In this document: piece by piece, positions 1 through 8,622 of the stretch
How the letters are laid out: each line of letters opens with the position of its first letter
How positions within the stretch are numbered: position 1 is the first letter of the stretch
Assembly (NCBI RefSeq): GCF_039536765.1
Contig: NZ_BAAAZF010000001.1
Span: forward strand, 2,108,001-2,172,000
Length of the DNA stretch: 64,000 bases
Origin: Parerythrobacter jejuensis
GTDB taxonomy: Bacteria; Pseudomonadota; Alphaproteobacteria; Sphingomonadales; Sphingomonadaceae
Direction: 5' to 3'
Notes under the pieces: model-generated
Seen by the model: only the letters and a program-made list of their open reading frames with translations
What the model was told of the DNA's origin: nothing
Database searches by the model: none
Program-made: the position numbers and the translations under genes

Positions 1-2
1 TG

Positions 3-71
3 ACCGAGCGTGGTATCGATGTGGGTCGCAGTGCCCGGCCACGGCGGGGCCGACCGCCCAAGGGGGAGTGA
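3..71 (+). CDS. 3' end of an unidentified gene (partial)
   Basis: The frame beginning at base 3 is open from the window edge to a TGA at 69-71 and encodes a short, very basic tail rich in Arg, Pro and Gly (RSARPRRGRPPKGE). The next ATG lies one base after this stop, the tight spacing seen throughout the window, which supports a real upstream gene. Too little is present to name it. The other two frames are stopped or have no neighbour logic. Confidence 0.4.
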   Translation, partial: TERGIDVGRSARPRRGRPPKGE

Positions 72-72
72 G

Positions 73-339
73 ATGACTGGCCTGTTCGAACCCGGCGAAT
101 GGTACTTGCCCAAGGTCTACGGCTATGGCGCGGGCTGGCCGCTGACCTGGCAAGGCTGGGCCTTGCTGCTGGCCTATATCGCCTTTCTCGCCAGCCTCGG
201 GCTCTTCGCAGAGTGGGGCTCTGGCCTCGGCGCGGGGGTCGCGTTTGCCTTGTTCGTGCCGGTGACATGGCTGTTCGCCATTGTCGTCAAGCGCAAGACG
301 CGCGGTGGTTGGCGCTGGCGCTGGGGCGAATGGGAGTAG
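73..339 (+). CDS. small inner-membrane protein of unknown function
   Basis: An 88-residue protein starting MTGLFEPGEW. ATG 73 is chosen over an earlier in-frame ATG because AGGGGGAG sits just upstream (61-68) and the preceding gene ends at 71. Two hydrophobic segments are visible (about residues 24-42 and 50-70), followed by a basic, Trp-rich tail (KRKTRGGWRWRW) that would face the cytoplasm. Charge distribution and length suggest a two-pass membrane protein. It is not recognised as a named family and is probably co-transcribed with the gene ending at base 71. Confidence 0.6.
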   Translation: MTGLFEPGEWYLPKVYGYGAGWPLTWQGWALLLAYIAFLASLGLFAEWGSGLGAGVAFALFVPVTWLFAIVVKRKTRGGWRWRWGEWE

Positions 340-403
340 ACGGAACCACGACGCCGCAATGTCCTTAGCAAGCCGTTAACCCTTTCAGGCTATCGCGTGC
401 GGT

Positions 404-1387
404 ATGGAAAACTCTGCCCGCCATCCGCTCGCCCGCCCTTCAACCCTGGCTATCGGGTTTATTGCCACTGCGGCAATCGCCCTGATCCCGGCTGCGGCGG
501 TATTCGCCCAGCCTGCGACAGCGCCGTTTACCGTGGTCGAAAACGGCCGCGGCTTCGGCAATCTGCAGCAGGCGGTCGATTCGATCGGCAATGGCAGTGG
601 CACCATCGCCATTGCGCCTGGCACCTATCGCCAATGCGCGGTGCAGGAAGCGGGCAGCATTGCCTTCTTCGCCAGCGAACCGGGCAGCGCAGTACTCGAC
701 GGCGTCGAATGCGAAGGCAAGGCAGCGCTGGTATTGCGCGGCCGTGAAGCCAGCGTTTCGGGCATCGTCTTCCGCAATATGGCGGTCTCCGATTTCAACG
801 GCGCGGGAATTCGTCTGGAAGCAGGCAATCTGACGGTCGCCAATAGCTGGTTCGTCGACAGCCAACAGGGCATCCTGACCGCACACAATGACAGCATCCG
901 GCTGGTGGTGGATCGCTCGACCTTTTCCGGTCTCGGCACGTGCGAGGGCGACGGCGGCTGTGCCCATTCTATCTATACCGGCACAATCGGCCATCTGCGG
1001 ATCACCCGCAGCCGGTTTGAGCGCGGCCAGGGCGGCCACTACGTCAAATCGCGCGCCGCGCGGACGGATATTGCCGCCTCCAGCTTTGACGATTCGGCCG
1101 GCAGCTCGACCAATTACATGATCGATATGCCGGGCGGTTCGACCGGACAGATCACCAACAACTGGTTCGTCCAGGGCCGCGACAAGGAAAATTACAGCGC
1201 CTTCATCGCATTGGGCGCAGAGGATTTTACCAACACGTCAGACGGTCTGGTGATTGCCGGCAACGATGCCCGTTTTGTGCCCTCGCTGAAGCGCGATTCG
1301 ACCTTCGTGGCGGATTGGGCCGGTGCCAAGCTGACCATCGAAGACAACGAGCTTGCACCCGGTCTCAAACGTTACGAACGCCGCTGA
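404..1387 (+). CDS. secreted right-handed parallel beta-helix repeat protein
   Basis: This 327-residue protein has an N-terminal signal peptide with a long hydrophobic core ending near AVFAQ (about residue 36). The mature part shows irregular repeats of short beta-strand and turn patterns (GNLTVANSWF, GHLRITRSRF, GLVIAGNDA), typical of pectate-lyase-like or CASH-domain beta-helices. No pectate lyase catalytic motif is obvious, so a role as a periplasmic or secreted carbohydrate-binding or carbohydrate-active protein is only inferred. Cysteines (CAVQ, CEGK, CEGDGGC) could form disulfides after export. It stands alone, 62 bases before psd on the same strand. Confidence 0.7.
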   Translation: MENSARHPLARPSTLAIGFIATAAIALIPAAAVFAQPATAPFTVVENGRGFGNLQQAVDSIGNGSGTIAIAPGTYRQCAVQEAGSIAFFASEPGSAVLDGVECEGKAALVLRGREASVSGIVFRNMAVSDFNGAGIRLEAGNLTVANSWFVDSQQGILTAHNDSIRLVVDRSTFSGLGTCEGDGGCAHSIYTGTIGHLRITRSRFERGQGGHYVKSRAARTDIAASSFDDSAGSSTNYMIDMPGGSTGQITNNWFVQGRDKENYSAFIALGAEDFTNTSDGLVIAGNDARFVPSLKRDSTFVADWAGAKLTIEDNELAPGLKRYERR

Positions 1388-1449
1388 TCTCCTCCCGAGA
1401 GGACCGATTAGCGCTTTTCACGCAAGGGAAGGCACGATAGCGGGCGCGC

Positions 1450-2304
1450 ATGAGCGCAAACCCCTTTATCTGGCTGCAGCACATCGCGCCGCAGCACGGC
1501 TTGTCGAAACTGGCCGGATCATTCGCCGAATCGCGCACCCCATGGATTCGTGACCGGCTGATTCGCCGTTTCATCGCAGCCTATGATGTCGACATGGCAG
1601 AAGCGAAAGAGCCCGAGGGCTCGTTCGAAACCTTCAATGCCTTCTTTACCCGTGAATTGAAGCCCGGGGCGCGGCCGCTGGCCGATAGTGATCAATTCGT
1701 GCTGTCTCCGGCTGACGGAGCGATCAGCCAATTGGGCAGGATCGAAAACGGCCGGATCTTGCAGGCCAAGGGCCATGATTATACCGCCGCTGAATTGCTC
1801 GGCGGGGACGCTGCGCTCGCCGAACGCTTCGCCAACGGGCAGTTCGCCACCATCTATCTCTCCCCGCGCGATTACCACCGGGTCCACATGCCGGTGGCGG
1901 GGCAATTGCGCAGCACATGTTATGTCCCGGGTGATCTGTACTCGGTCAATGGCGCAACGGCCCAGGGCGTACCGCGCCTGTTTGCGCGGAACGAACGCCT
2001 GGCCTGCCTATTCGATAGCGAATGCGGCATCATGGCGAGCGTCATGGTCGGCGCCATGATTGTGGCCGGGATCGAAACGGTCTGGGGCGGGCGCGTTCCG
2101 CCGCACGGCAACAAGCTGTTTCGGCAGGAGTTTCCTGCTGTAGGCCCAGATGCACGCAGCTATGCCGCCGGCGATGAAATGGGGCGCTTCCTGCTAGGGT
2201 CGACAGTCATCCTGTTGTTCGGGGACGGCAAAGTCGAATTCGCGCCCGAGCTTGTTGAGGGAAGCCCGGTGCGCATGGGGCAAGCTCTCGCCCGCAAGCT
2301 CTAG
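1450..2304 (+). CDS. psd: phosphatidylserine decarboxylase
   Basis: The product converts phosphatidylserine to phosphatidylethanolamine, the last step of the main membrane phospholipid pathway. The 284-residue protein carries the family block YLSPRDYHRVHMPV near residues 136-149 and the self-cleavage motif LGST, with Ser251 as the residue that becomes the pyruvoyl group of the alpha chain. HGNKLFRQEF lies about 30 residues before it. Length fits the proenzyme family. Its stop overlaps the stop of the convergent GNAT gene in the shared bases CTAG. The upstream purine-rich stretch lies rather far from the ATG, so the start is likely but not certain. Confidence 0.93.
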   Translation: MSANPFIWLQHIAPQHGLSKLAGSFAESRTPWIRDRLIRRFIAAYDVDMAEAKEPEGSFETFNAFFTRELKPGARPLADSDQFVLSPADGAISQLGRIENGRILQAKGHDYTAAELLGGDAALAERFANGQFATIYLSPRDYHRVHMPVAGQLRSTCYVPGDLYSVNGATAQGVPRLFARNERLACLFDSECGIMASVMVGAMIVAGIETVWGGRVPPHGNKLFRQEFPAVGPDARSYAAGDEMGRFLLGSTVILLFGDGKVEFAPELVEGSPVRMGQALARKL

Positions 2305-2801
2305 CCGAACGCAGGGGCGAAATTGACTGCGCCGTGCGGCAACTCGCCATCGAGTAACAAGGTCTGGAAATATTCCGCGGGCCCGCCCGCATAGGTCAGC
2401 CGGGGCTCGACGATGAATCCGAAGCGTGAATAGTATTTCGGATTGCCCAGCAGCACTATGCCCTTGGCGTTGCGCGCGACCATGTCGGCAATGCCGCGAT
2501 CGATCAGCTGGCCGCCAATCCCCGTATGCTGGTTGGTGGGAATGACCGAGACCGGGCCCAAACCATACCAATCGCTGGTGCCATCACTGATGGTGACAGG
2601 CGAAAAAGCGATATGGCCGACAATCGCCTCGTCTCTGTTGGTCGCGACGAGCGACAGGACAAGATCCCCGTCGGCACGCAATTTGTCGATCAGGTCCGCT
2701 TCATCACCGTCGCTGAATGGCATGTCGCGAAAGGCAGCATCGGTCAGGGCGTGGATTGCAGGCTCGTCGCCGGCGCGTTCGGGGCGGATGGTAATCGTCA
2801 T
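2301..2801 (-). CDS. GNAT family N-acetyltransferase (YhbS-like)
   Basis: A 166-residue single-domain GCN5-related acetyltransferase. It begins MTITIRPERAGDEPAIHALT and contains the acetyl-CoA binding stretch VIPTNQHTGIGGQLIDRG, a variant of the R/Q-x-x-G-x-G/A loop, followed by VLLGNPKYYSRFGF, typical of YhbS-type members. The substrate cannot be told from sequence. The ATG overlaps the ribA stop as ATGA (2798-2801), so it is probably translationally coupled as the last gene of an xth-ribA-GNAT operon. At its 3' end it shares CTAG with the psd stop. Confidence 0.85.
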   Translation of the reverse strand: MTITIRPERAGDEPAIHALTDAAFRDMPFSDGDEADLIDKLRADGDLVLSLVATNRDEAIVGHIAFSPVTISDGTSDWYGLGPVSVIPTNQHTGIGGQLIDRGIADMVARNAKGIVLLGNPKYYSRFGFIVEPRLTYAGGPAEYFQTLLLDGELPHGAVNFAPAFG

Positions 2802-3868
2802 GTCAGCAAGTGCCCGGCCCGATCCCGCTTGGTCGCCAGATAGCGGCGGTTATGCGGATTCGACGGGAGCTCATGCGCCACCCTCTCGCGAATCGAGATA
2901 CCATGTGTTTCCAATGCTACGACCTTTTTGGTGTTATTGGTCAGCAGTCTTATCTCACCAATTCCTAACAAATCGAGCATGCGTGCCGCAGTGGCGAAAT
3001 CGCGGGCTTCGTCTGGCAGGCCGAGCCGTTCGTTGGCTTCGATTGTGTCGAAGCCCTGGTCCTGCAGGCGATAGGCCCGCATCTTGTTGATCAGGCCGAT
3101 CCCGCGTCCTTCCTGCCGCATGTAGAGCAGTACGCCATATCCGCCCTGCGCCGCCTCTTCGGCCATGGCCGCGAGGGCGGCATCGAGTTGCGGGCCACAA
3201 TCGCACTTGAGGCTGCCCAGGATATCGCCGGTCAGGCATTCGGAGTGCAGTCGCACCAATGGCGCCTTCCCGCCCATTTGCCGGCCGATCACCAGGGCGC
3301 AATGTTCGCGCATGTCGTCCGGCTTACGGAACACGACCAGTTCGGAATCGTCGTCGGCCGTGACCGGCAGTTTCGCGCGGGTCGCTATGCGCAGACGGTC
3401 TGGATCCGACCACTGGGCCAGATCACCAGGCGATACCGGCTGGGCTTCGCCGGCATGGTCGGGCGCGATCATGAAGGCGGGCAGGATGCCGGCAATCCGC
3501 GCCAGTTCCATCGCCGCTTCGGCTGCCTCCTGCCAGGCAATCGGTTCGGCCTTGAACGGGCCTTTGAGCGGATTGGCGAGATCGAGCGCGGGGTCGGCAA
3601 CAGCAACGGCAAGATCGAGATCGAACGGTTCGGCCCCGCGGATCATCACCGGGGCATGAGGCACGGCGGCATCGCGCTGGTTGGCGAGCTTCAGCGTCGT
3701 CGCCCGCGCGGCCGAAATCAGCAAATGCCCGCACGTCGCCTCGCGCGCCATGGCGGTTTCGATCGGCAGCAATATCCCTGCACCTTCCATCGCCAGCGGC
3801 CAGCCATGGCGCAAGGCATCGATCGCCTGCGCCACACGCCGGGAAGGGGAGGGATTCTGAGCCGTCAG
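2798..3868 (-). CDS. ribA: GTP cyclohydrolase II with N-terminal extension; probable CTG start
   Basis: The product opens GTP to 2,5-diamino-6-ribosylamino-pyrimidinone phosphate, the first committed step of riboflavin synthesis. The C-terminal 200 residues are classical RibA: zinc ligands in HSECLTGDILGSLKCDCG, then YMRQEGRGIGL and RLLTNNTKK. About 155 N-terminal residues form an extension that may be a decayed RibB-like domain; I see no intact RibB active site. The frame stays open upstream to an ATG at 4039, but that would lie inside xth. I prefer CTG at 3866-3868: it overlaps the xth stop as CTGA and has ACGGAG eight bases upstream. GTG at 3835 is the alternative but has no ribosome binding site. 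Identity is sure; the start is not. Confidence 0.85.
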   Translation of the reverse strand: MTAQNPSPSRRVAQAIDALRHGWPLAMEGAGILLPIETAMAREATCGHLLISAARATTLKLANQRDAAVPHAPVMIRGAEPFDLDLAVAVADPALDLANPLKGPFKAEPIAWQEAAEAAMELARIAGILPAFMIAPDHAGEAQPVSPGDLAQWSDPDRLRIATRAKLPVTADDDSELVVFRKPDDMREHCALVIGRQMGGKAPLVRLHSECLTGDILGSLKCDCGPQLDAALAAMAEEAAQGGYGVLLYMRQEGRGIGLINKMRAYRLQDQGFDTIEANERLGLPDEARDFATAARMLDLLGIGEIRLLTNNTKKVVALETHGISIRERVAHELPSNPHNRRYLATKRDRAGHLLT

Positions 3869-4662
3869 AGCGCAAACTCCGTCGTCAGCGGGACATGGTC
3901 GGACGGTTTTTCCCAGCTGCGCGCATCTTCGAGCACACGGTGGGCGGTGGCCTGGCGGGCAAGCTCGGGGCTGGCCCACATATGGTCGAGACGCCGACCG
4001 CGATCCCCCTTGCGCCAATCCTTGGAGCGGTAAGACCACCAGCTGTAATACCGTTCGGGTGCCTTGATATGTTCGCGCCCGATATCGGACCAGCCATGGG
4101 CATCCATGAAGCGCTGGAGCGTTTCGACCTCGAGCGGGGTATGGCTAACGACCTTGAGCAATTGCTTGTGGCTCCACACATCGCTCTCCAGCGGCGCGAT
4201 GTTGAAATCGCCGACGATCAACGTCGGGCGCTCGATCCCGTCGGCCCACCGGGTCATGCGTTCGAGAAAATCGAGCTTCTGGCCGAATTTCGGGTTCTGT
4301 TCGCGGTCGGGGATGTCGCCGCCCGCGGGCACATAGACATTCTCGATCACAGTGCCTTTGCCGGGGCCTTCGGCCAATTCCACGCCGACATGTCGTGCTT
4401 CGCCATTGGCCTGCCAGTCATGGCGGGAGTATTCCTGGATCGGGATGCGGCTGACGGTGCCTACGCCGTGATAGCCTTTCTGGCCATGCACGGCGAAATG
4501 CTCGTACCCCAGCGCGCGAAACGCATCGTAGGGAAACAGATGCTCTTCGCATTTGATTTCTTGCAGGCACAGAATGTCGGGCGCTTCCTGTTTCAGGAAG
4601 TCGGCCACGATCGGCATGCGCAGGCGAACGGAATTGATGTTCCAGGTAGTGACGGAAACCAT
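3865..4662 (-). CDS. xth: exodeoxyribonuclease III (AP endonuclease family)
   Basis: This 265-residue enzyme removes nucleotides from the 3' end of duplex DNA and cleaves at abasic sites in base excision repair. Motifs of the exonuclease III/endonuclease family are in order: TWNINSVRLR near the N terminus, CLQEIKC with the metal-binding Glu, the GDFNIAP block, and SDHVPL with the catalytic His near the C terminus. Length matches ExoIII. It is the first gene of a minus-strand operon with ribA, which begins in the four bases of its stop codon. Confidence 0.93.
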   Translation of the reverse strand: MVSVTTWNINSVRLRMPIVADFLKQEAPDILCLQEIKCEEHLFPYDAFRALGYEHFAVHGQKGYHGVGTVSRIPIQEYSRHDWQANGEARHVGVELAEGPGKGTVIENVYVPAGGDIPDREQNPKFGQKLDFLERMTRWADGIERPTLIVGDFNIAPLESDVWSHKQLLKVVSHTPLEVETLQRFMDAHGWSDIGREHIKAPERYYSWWSYRSKDWRKGDRGRRLDHMWASPELARQATAHRVLEDARSWEKPSDHVPLTTEFAL

Positions 4663-4799
4663 GGTCGCATGCCTTAGGTGGCGCGGATGCGGGCGGCAAG
4701 CCGTGGCAGGGACGGATTGGCCCTTTTGCCAGCTTTCGCTTTCCCGTCACATCGATGCGCGATAGCAGGGCTTCACACCAGATTGCCCGGAGTATTGCT

Positions 4800-6221
4800 A
4801 TGCGTTCGTCCCGCCCTGTCCTCGCCGGTTTCCTCGCCGCCCTCGCCCTGCCCCTTGCGGCGTGCGGCGCGGCCTATGCGCAGGACGATGTTGCAAGCGC
4901 TCCGACCCCTGCAAAGAAGACTGCGGGCAAAGCCAAGAATGTTATCCTGTTCATTGGTGACGGGATGGGGGTTTCTACCGTTACGGCCGCGCGCATCTAT
5001 GCCGGGCAAAAACAGGGCCTGCAGGGCGAGGAATATGTGCTGCCGTTCGAGACCTTTCCCAATGTCGCGCTGGTGAAGACCTACAATACCAATTCGCAAG
5101 TGCCCGACAGCGCCGGAACAGCCACCGCCATGCATTCGGGCAAGAAGACCAAGATCGGCTTTCTCGGCATTGGTCCGGGTGCTCCGCGCGGCGACTGCCT
5201 TGCCGGCCAGCAGCACCACCTGCCGTTGCTGGGGGAACAGGCGAAGGCGGATGACATGGCCGTGGGGATTGTCAGTACGGCGCGCATTACCCATGCAACG
5301 CCAGCCTCGGTCTATGCCCGAAGCACAGACCGGAATTGGGAATCGGACAAGGGCATCCCCGAGGATCAGCGCAGGCTTGGCTGCCGCGATATTGCCCAGC
5401 AACTGGTCGATTTTCCTTTCGACCTCGCTTTGGGCGGCGGATTGGGCGCGTTTTATGGCCCTGACAAGGACGGGCGGCGCATCCGGGAAGGGGATGATCT
5501 GCCAGCGGCCTGGGCGGCGCGTACGGGCGGGACTTATGTGACTGACGCTGCCGGGCTCGCGGCGGCTCCGGCAGGCAAACCGGTTCTCGGTCTCTTTTCG
5601 CCCAGCCACATGACCTACATGGCGGAACGCAAGGCCGATTCCGCCGAGCCGACCCTGACGGGCATGACGGCAGAAGCGATCAAGCGCCTGTCGACGGATC
5701 CCGATGGCTTTTACCTGATGGTGGAGAGTGGCCGGATCGATCACGGCCACCATGCGGGCAAGGCTGGCTTTGCGCTGGAGGAAGCAGTGGAATTTGCCCG
5801 TGCGATCCAGTGGGCGATCGACAATACCGATCCCGAGGAGACCCTGATCCTCGTCACCGCCGACCACAGCCATGTATTCACCATTGCCGGCTATCCAGTG
5901 CGCGGCAATCCCATCCTGGGCCTGGTCGTTCAGACCGACGAACGCGGTGAACCTGCGGGCGAGCCAGCCCTGGCGAAAGACGGCAAACCCTACACGACGC
6001 TGGGTTATGCCAATGGGCCGGGCGCAGTCGTCGGCGAGCGGGAGATGCCGGAGACGGGTGTCAACGCGCGGCAGCAAGCGCTGGTCCCGACCTATAGTGA
6101 AACCCATGCCGGTGAAGACGTCGCGCTCTATGCCTCGGGTCCGGGTTCCGACAAAGCGCGCGGGGTGATCGAGCAGAACCGCATTTACGAGATCATCGTT
6201 GCGGCGCTCGGCTGGGAATGA
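4800..6221 (+). CDS. alkaline phosphatase, exported
   Basis: A PhoA-type phosphomonoesterase that would release phosphate from organic esters in the periplasm. ATG 4800 is chosen because CCGGAG lies seven bases upstream; an in-frame ATG at 4755 has no such signal. The signal peptide ends either at a lipobox-like LAAC or after AYAQ, so it may be a lipoprotein or a soluble periplasmic protein. Metal and catalytic motifs are intact: NVILFIGDGMG, DSAGTATA with nucleophile Ser104, VESGRIDHGHHAG and TADHSHVF. Length (473) fits. No convincing Pho box was found upstream. It converges on lolA with a terminator between them. Confidence 0.92.
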   Translation: MRSSRPVLAGFLAALALPLAACGAAYAQDDVASAPTPAKKTAGKAKNVILFIGDGMGVSTVTAARIYAGQKQGLQGEEYVLPFETFPNVALVKTYNTNSQVPDSAGTATAMHSGKKTKIGFLGIGPGAPRGDCLAGQQHHLPLLGEQAKADDMAVGIVSTARITHATPASVYARSTDRNWESDKGIPEDQRRLGCRDIAQQLVDFPFDLALGGGLGAFYGPDKDGRRIREGDDLPAAWAARTGGTYVTDAAGLAAAPAGKPVLGLFSPSHMTYMAERKADSAEPTLTGMTAEAIKRLSTDPDGFYLMVESGRIDHGHHAGKAGFALEEAVEFARAIQWAIDNTDPEETLILVTADHSHVFTIAGYPVRGNPILGLVVQTDERGEPAGEPALAKDGKPYTTLGYANGPGAVVGEREMPETGVNARQQALVPTYSETHAGEDVALYASGPGSDKARGVIEQNRIYEIIVAALGWE

Positions 6222-6264
6222 GGGGATTCTTGCTTTGCGCACGCCATCTTGCGTGCGTACAAAA

Positions 6265-6298
6265 AACCCTCGTGCCGGGGGCAAATGGCACGAGGGTT
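6265..6298 (-). terminator. Rho-independent terminator, lolA side
   Basis: AACCCTCGTGCC (6265-6276) and GGCACGAGGGTT (6287-6298) form a perfect 12-bp stem with a 10-base loop. On the minus strand the stem runs directly into a T tract (six A at 6261-6266 of the plus strand), so it terminates minus-strand transcription coming from lolA. The plus-strand side lacks a T run, although it could still slow read-through from the phosphatase gene. Confidence 0.8.
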
Positions 6299-6478
6299 CC
6301 GTTTGAGCGTTCGTCACGCTGTGAACAAGACGGGCTTGAATGGAAGGACAGGGCAACAGGGGGGAAACCCGCCTTCCTATCCGTCTTGCGTAACAAGATT
6401 ATGCGCTTTCGCCTTGCGGGGCAATGAACGGTATGTCGCGCCTTGTCGCAAACGCCTCTCGTTCCAAAGACGAAGCGT

Positions 6479-7156
6479 TTATCGCGGGCGACGGGTGGTC
6501 CGGCGCGGATCACGGTACCTGAATGCCGAGTCGTTTACCGACACGCCATAGCGGTGATTCGTCAGCCTGACGGTGGTGCGATTGTTCTGCGCATCGAGCG
6601 CCACCCAGTTCTTGAGTTCCCATCCGCCAGGTGCCCCGCCATCGCGCAGGAAGATCATCGTGATGACGCCGAATTCAGGTTTCTTCGGATCGCGCACTTC
6701 GACACTCAGCACATCATCAACGCCGGTTGGGACCAGCTTGCCGTATTTCTTCACGTCGCGATCAGGATCGAGCAGTGCGCCGAGCGGCGAATTCGTGATT
6801 GGCCAGCGCTGGACCTGATTGACCTCGTAATCGACCAGCGTGAGCGACCGGCCATTGGAAACCACCAGCAGCGGCACACCCTTTTCATATTCGAACCGGA
6901 TCTTGCCCGGCCGCTTCAGGGTCATCACTCCGCCCACAGTCTGGCCCTTGCGGTCAGTCTGGGTGAAATCGGCGCGCATGGTCGAGATACCGCGCAGCGC
7001 CTGCACTGCGGCGTCGAGATTGCCGGAATAGGCAGCCGCCGGAGTCGGCGCAGCCATCCAGGCAACGGGCGCGGAAACGACAAGCGCCGCGGCAAGCGCG
7101 GCACCCGTGGCTTTGCCCGCACTGAGCGAGCGAAATGTGGTGATCATCCGGTTCAT
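6479..7156 (-). CDS. lolA: LolA-like outer-membrane lipoprotein carrier protein
   Basis: A periplasmic carrier that takes lipoproteins from the inner-membrane LolCDE complex to the outer membrane. The 225-residue protein has a signal peptide (hydrophobic run ending PTPAAAYS, about residue 43) and the LolA pattern: LRGISTMRADFTQTDRKG, GVMTLKRPGKIRFEY, and a C-terminal region with LRLTNHRYGV-like strands. No LolB-type lipobox is present. It lies 66 bases downstream of rpmG on the same strand and may share its transcript, with the hairpin at 6265-6298 as the 3' end. Confidence 0.88.
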   Translation of the reverse strand: MNRMITTFRSLSAGKATGAALAAALVVSAPVAWMAAPTPAAAYSGNLDAAVQALRGISTMRADFTQTDRKGQTVGGVMTLKRPGKIRFEYEKGVPLLVVSNGRSLTLVDYEVNQVQRWPITNSPLGALLDPDRDVKKYGKLVPTGVDDVLSVEVRDPKKPEFGVITMIFLRDGGAPGGWELKNWVALDAQNNRTTVRLTNHRYGVSVNDSAFRYRDPRRTTRRPR

Positions 7157-7222
7157 GCGGCCCTTCTAGAGTCGCCGCGCTGAACTGTCACTGACCGGCA
7201 CGCAATTTGCCGTTCAGGAAGC

Positions 7223-7390
7223 TTACTTGATCTTCGCTTCCTTAAAATCGACATGCTTGCGCACGACCGGGTCATATTTCCGGAAGGTCATCTTCTCGGT
7301 AATGTTGCGCGGATTTTTCTTGGTCACATAGTAAAAGCCCGTGTCTGCGGTCGAGACGAGCTTGATCTTGACGGTTGCGGGCTTCGCCAT
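7223..7390 (-). CDS. rpmG: 50S ribosomal protein L33
   Basis: A 55-residue ORF translating as [20 protein letters not shown] followed by YVTKKNPRN and ending FKEAKIK, the unmistakable L33 sequence at the exact family length. This form lacks the zinc-binding CxxC pairs found in some L33 paralogues, so it is the zinc-independent type. It is transcribed on the minus strand from the gap 7391-7534 towards lolA. Confidence 0.97.
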   Translation of the reverse strand: MAKPATVKIKLVSTADTGFYYVTKKNPRNITEKMTFRKYDPVVRKHVDFKEAKIK

Positions 7391-7534
7391 GGTGCTTCCT
7401 AAATCTTTCGGTGGGCCCTTCCGGCAAACGGTTCAGGCCAAGAAATAACTGGCGGCACGCCCAAAAAGCTGGGGCACCGCCACATCGGGCGCGCAATTGG
7501 GCGATTCACCTGTGAAAGTCAAGCCGGAAGCGCC

Positions 7535-7951
7535 TTACCAATCGCTGCGCGAAACCTTTCCGCGCCCGGCTTTCACCTCGCCGCGCACCTTCTTGGCCTT
7601 GAGCCGTTTGGTCTTGCCAACCCGGTTGAGGCGGCTCTTCTTGCGTGTCTTGGGGCTGCGATGGGCCGATTCGAGCAATTCGCCAAGTTTTTCCCGGGCC
7701 AATTGGCGATTCGCCTCTTGCGTCCGATGCGCCCGTGCGGTGATCAATAAATCGCCCGCAGCGGTCAACTTGCTCCCGGCCAGCGCGCGCAATCGCGCAA
7801 AAACCGGCGGTGGCAGGCGCAGCTTGTAAACATTGATTCGCAGCTGGACGCTGGTCGCGACTTTATTGACGTTTTGGCCGCCCGGGCCAGTGCCAGCGAT
7901 GAAGGTCTCTTCTGCCAGCCCATGGGCCCGATCAATCAGAGTCTCGTCCAT
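7535..7951 (-). CDS. arfB: alternative ribosome-rescue factor / peptidyl-tRNA hydrolase ArfB
   Basis: This 138-residue protein has the class I release-factor GGQ motif (GTGPGGQNVNK, Gln26), with no codon-recognition domain, followed by a long basic tail (KTRKKSRLNR...KRLKAKK). In ArfB/YaeJ such a tail enters the empty mRNA channel of stalled ribosomes and GGQ releases the peptide. The start MDETLIDRAHG at 7949-7951 gives the standard length; an open frame further upstream runs only within the neighbouring pseudouridine synthase gene. It starts eight bases after that gene's stop, so it is the last gene of a pabBC-rluA-arfB operon. Confidence 0.93.
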   Translation of the reverse strand: MDETLIDRAHGLAEETFIAGTGPGGQNVNKVATSVQLRINVYKLRLPPPVFARLRALAGSKLTAAGDLLITARAHRTQEANRQLAREKLGELLESAHRSPKTRKKSRLNRVGKTKRLKAKKVRGEVKAGRGKVSRSDW

Positions 7952-7959
7952 TGTCCGGT

Positions 7960-8622
7960 CTAGCTGTCGGCAGAGCCGTCGAGCGCGCCCATAGCGAGGA
8001 AATCGGCGGGCATGGGCGCAGCGGCTGCAATTTGCGGTTTGCCTTCGCGCTCCACCGTCAGGCCTGCAGCGTGCAGCATGGTTCGCGGTCCGCTCTTGGG
8101 ATTGCCATAGACCGGATCCCCCAGCAGCGGCATGCCAAGGCCGCTGGCGACATGCACGCGGATCTGGTGGGTGCGCCCGGTTTCGGGTTCGAATTCGAGC
8201 AGCGAGCCGCGTTCCAGCTTTTGCAGCAGCCGCCAGCGGGTTAGCGAAGGCTTGCCCTTCTTCGCCGGGATCATGCGCCAGCCCTTCTCCGCACTGCTGA
8301 TCTTGGAAAGGGACAAGGCGATCTCGCCTTCCTCGTCGATAGGGACCCCGTCGACAATGCCGAGATAACGCTTGCCAACCAGCCTTCCCTCGAATGCGCG
8401 TGCATATCGCTTGAGCGCTTTGGGATTGCGCGCCAGCAACAGGCATCCGCTGGTATCGGTGTCAATCCGGTGCACCGGGACGGGCGGGCGCTGGAAGCCG
8501 AGCTTAAGCTGCTCCATATGATCTTCCAGCGAAGTGCCGCCCCGGCGCGGTTGCTCGATCGGCAGGCCGGCGGGCTTGTTGATCACCAGAGCTTCACCGT
8601 CTTCAAACAGGATATCGATCAT
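7960..8622 (-). CDS. RluA-family pseudouridine synthase
   Basis: A 220-residue enzyme of the RluA/RluD family that isomerises uridine in rRNA or tRNA. The catalytic motif HRIDTDTSG contains Asp54, and the family blocks VINKPAGLP, GRTHQIRVH and LGDPVYG are present. There is no N-terminal S4 domain, as in RluA itself. The RNA target cannot be assigned. The ATG overlaps the pabB-pabC stop as ATGA, so translation is probably coupled. Confidence 0.9.
   Translation of the reverse strand: MIDILFEDGEALVINKPAGLPIEQPRRGGTSLEDHMEQLKLGFQRPPVPVHRIDTDTSGCLLLARNPKALKRYARAFEGRLVGKRYLGIVDGVPIDEEGEIALSLSKISSAEKGWRMIPAKKGKPSLTRWRLLQKLERGSLLEFEPETGRTHQIRVHVASGLGMPLLGDPVYGNPKSGPRTMLHAAGLTVEREGKPQIAAAAPMPADFLAMGALDGSADS

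Noticed and set aside
3869-4039. Longer ribA starting at ATG 4039
   Set aside because: The extra 57 residues lie inside xth on the same strand, have no resemblance to RibA and read as a typical out-of-frame translation.
4740-4775. A possible Pho box before the alkaline phosphatase (CCGTCAC-ATCG-ATGCGCG)
   Set aside because: The second half-site matches CTGTCAT at only two of seven positions, well below the two sites at 25386 and 26884.
4773-6356. A 527-codon minus-strand frame opposite the alkaline phosphatase
   Set aside because: Shadow frame. The phosphatase has an intact signal peptide, all metal-binding motifs and a ribosome binding site.
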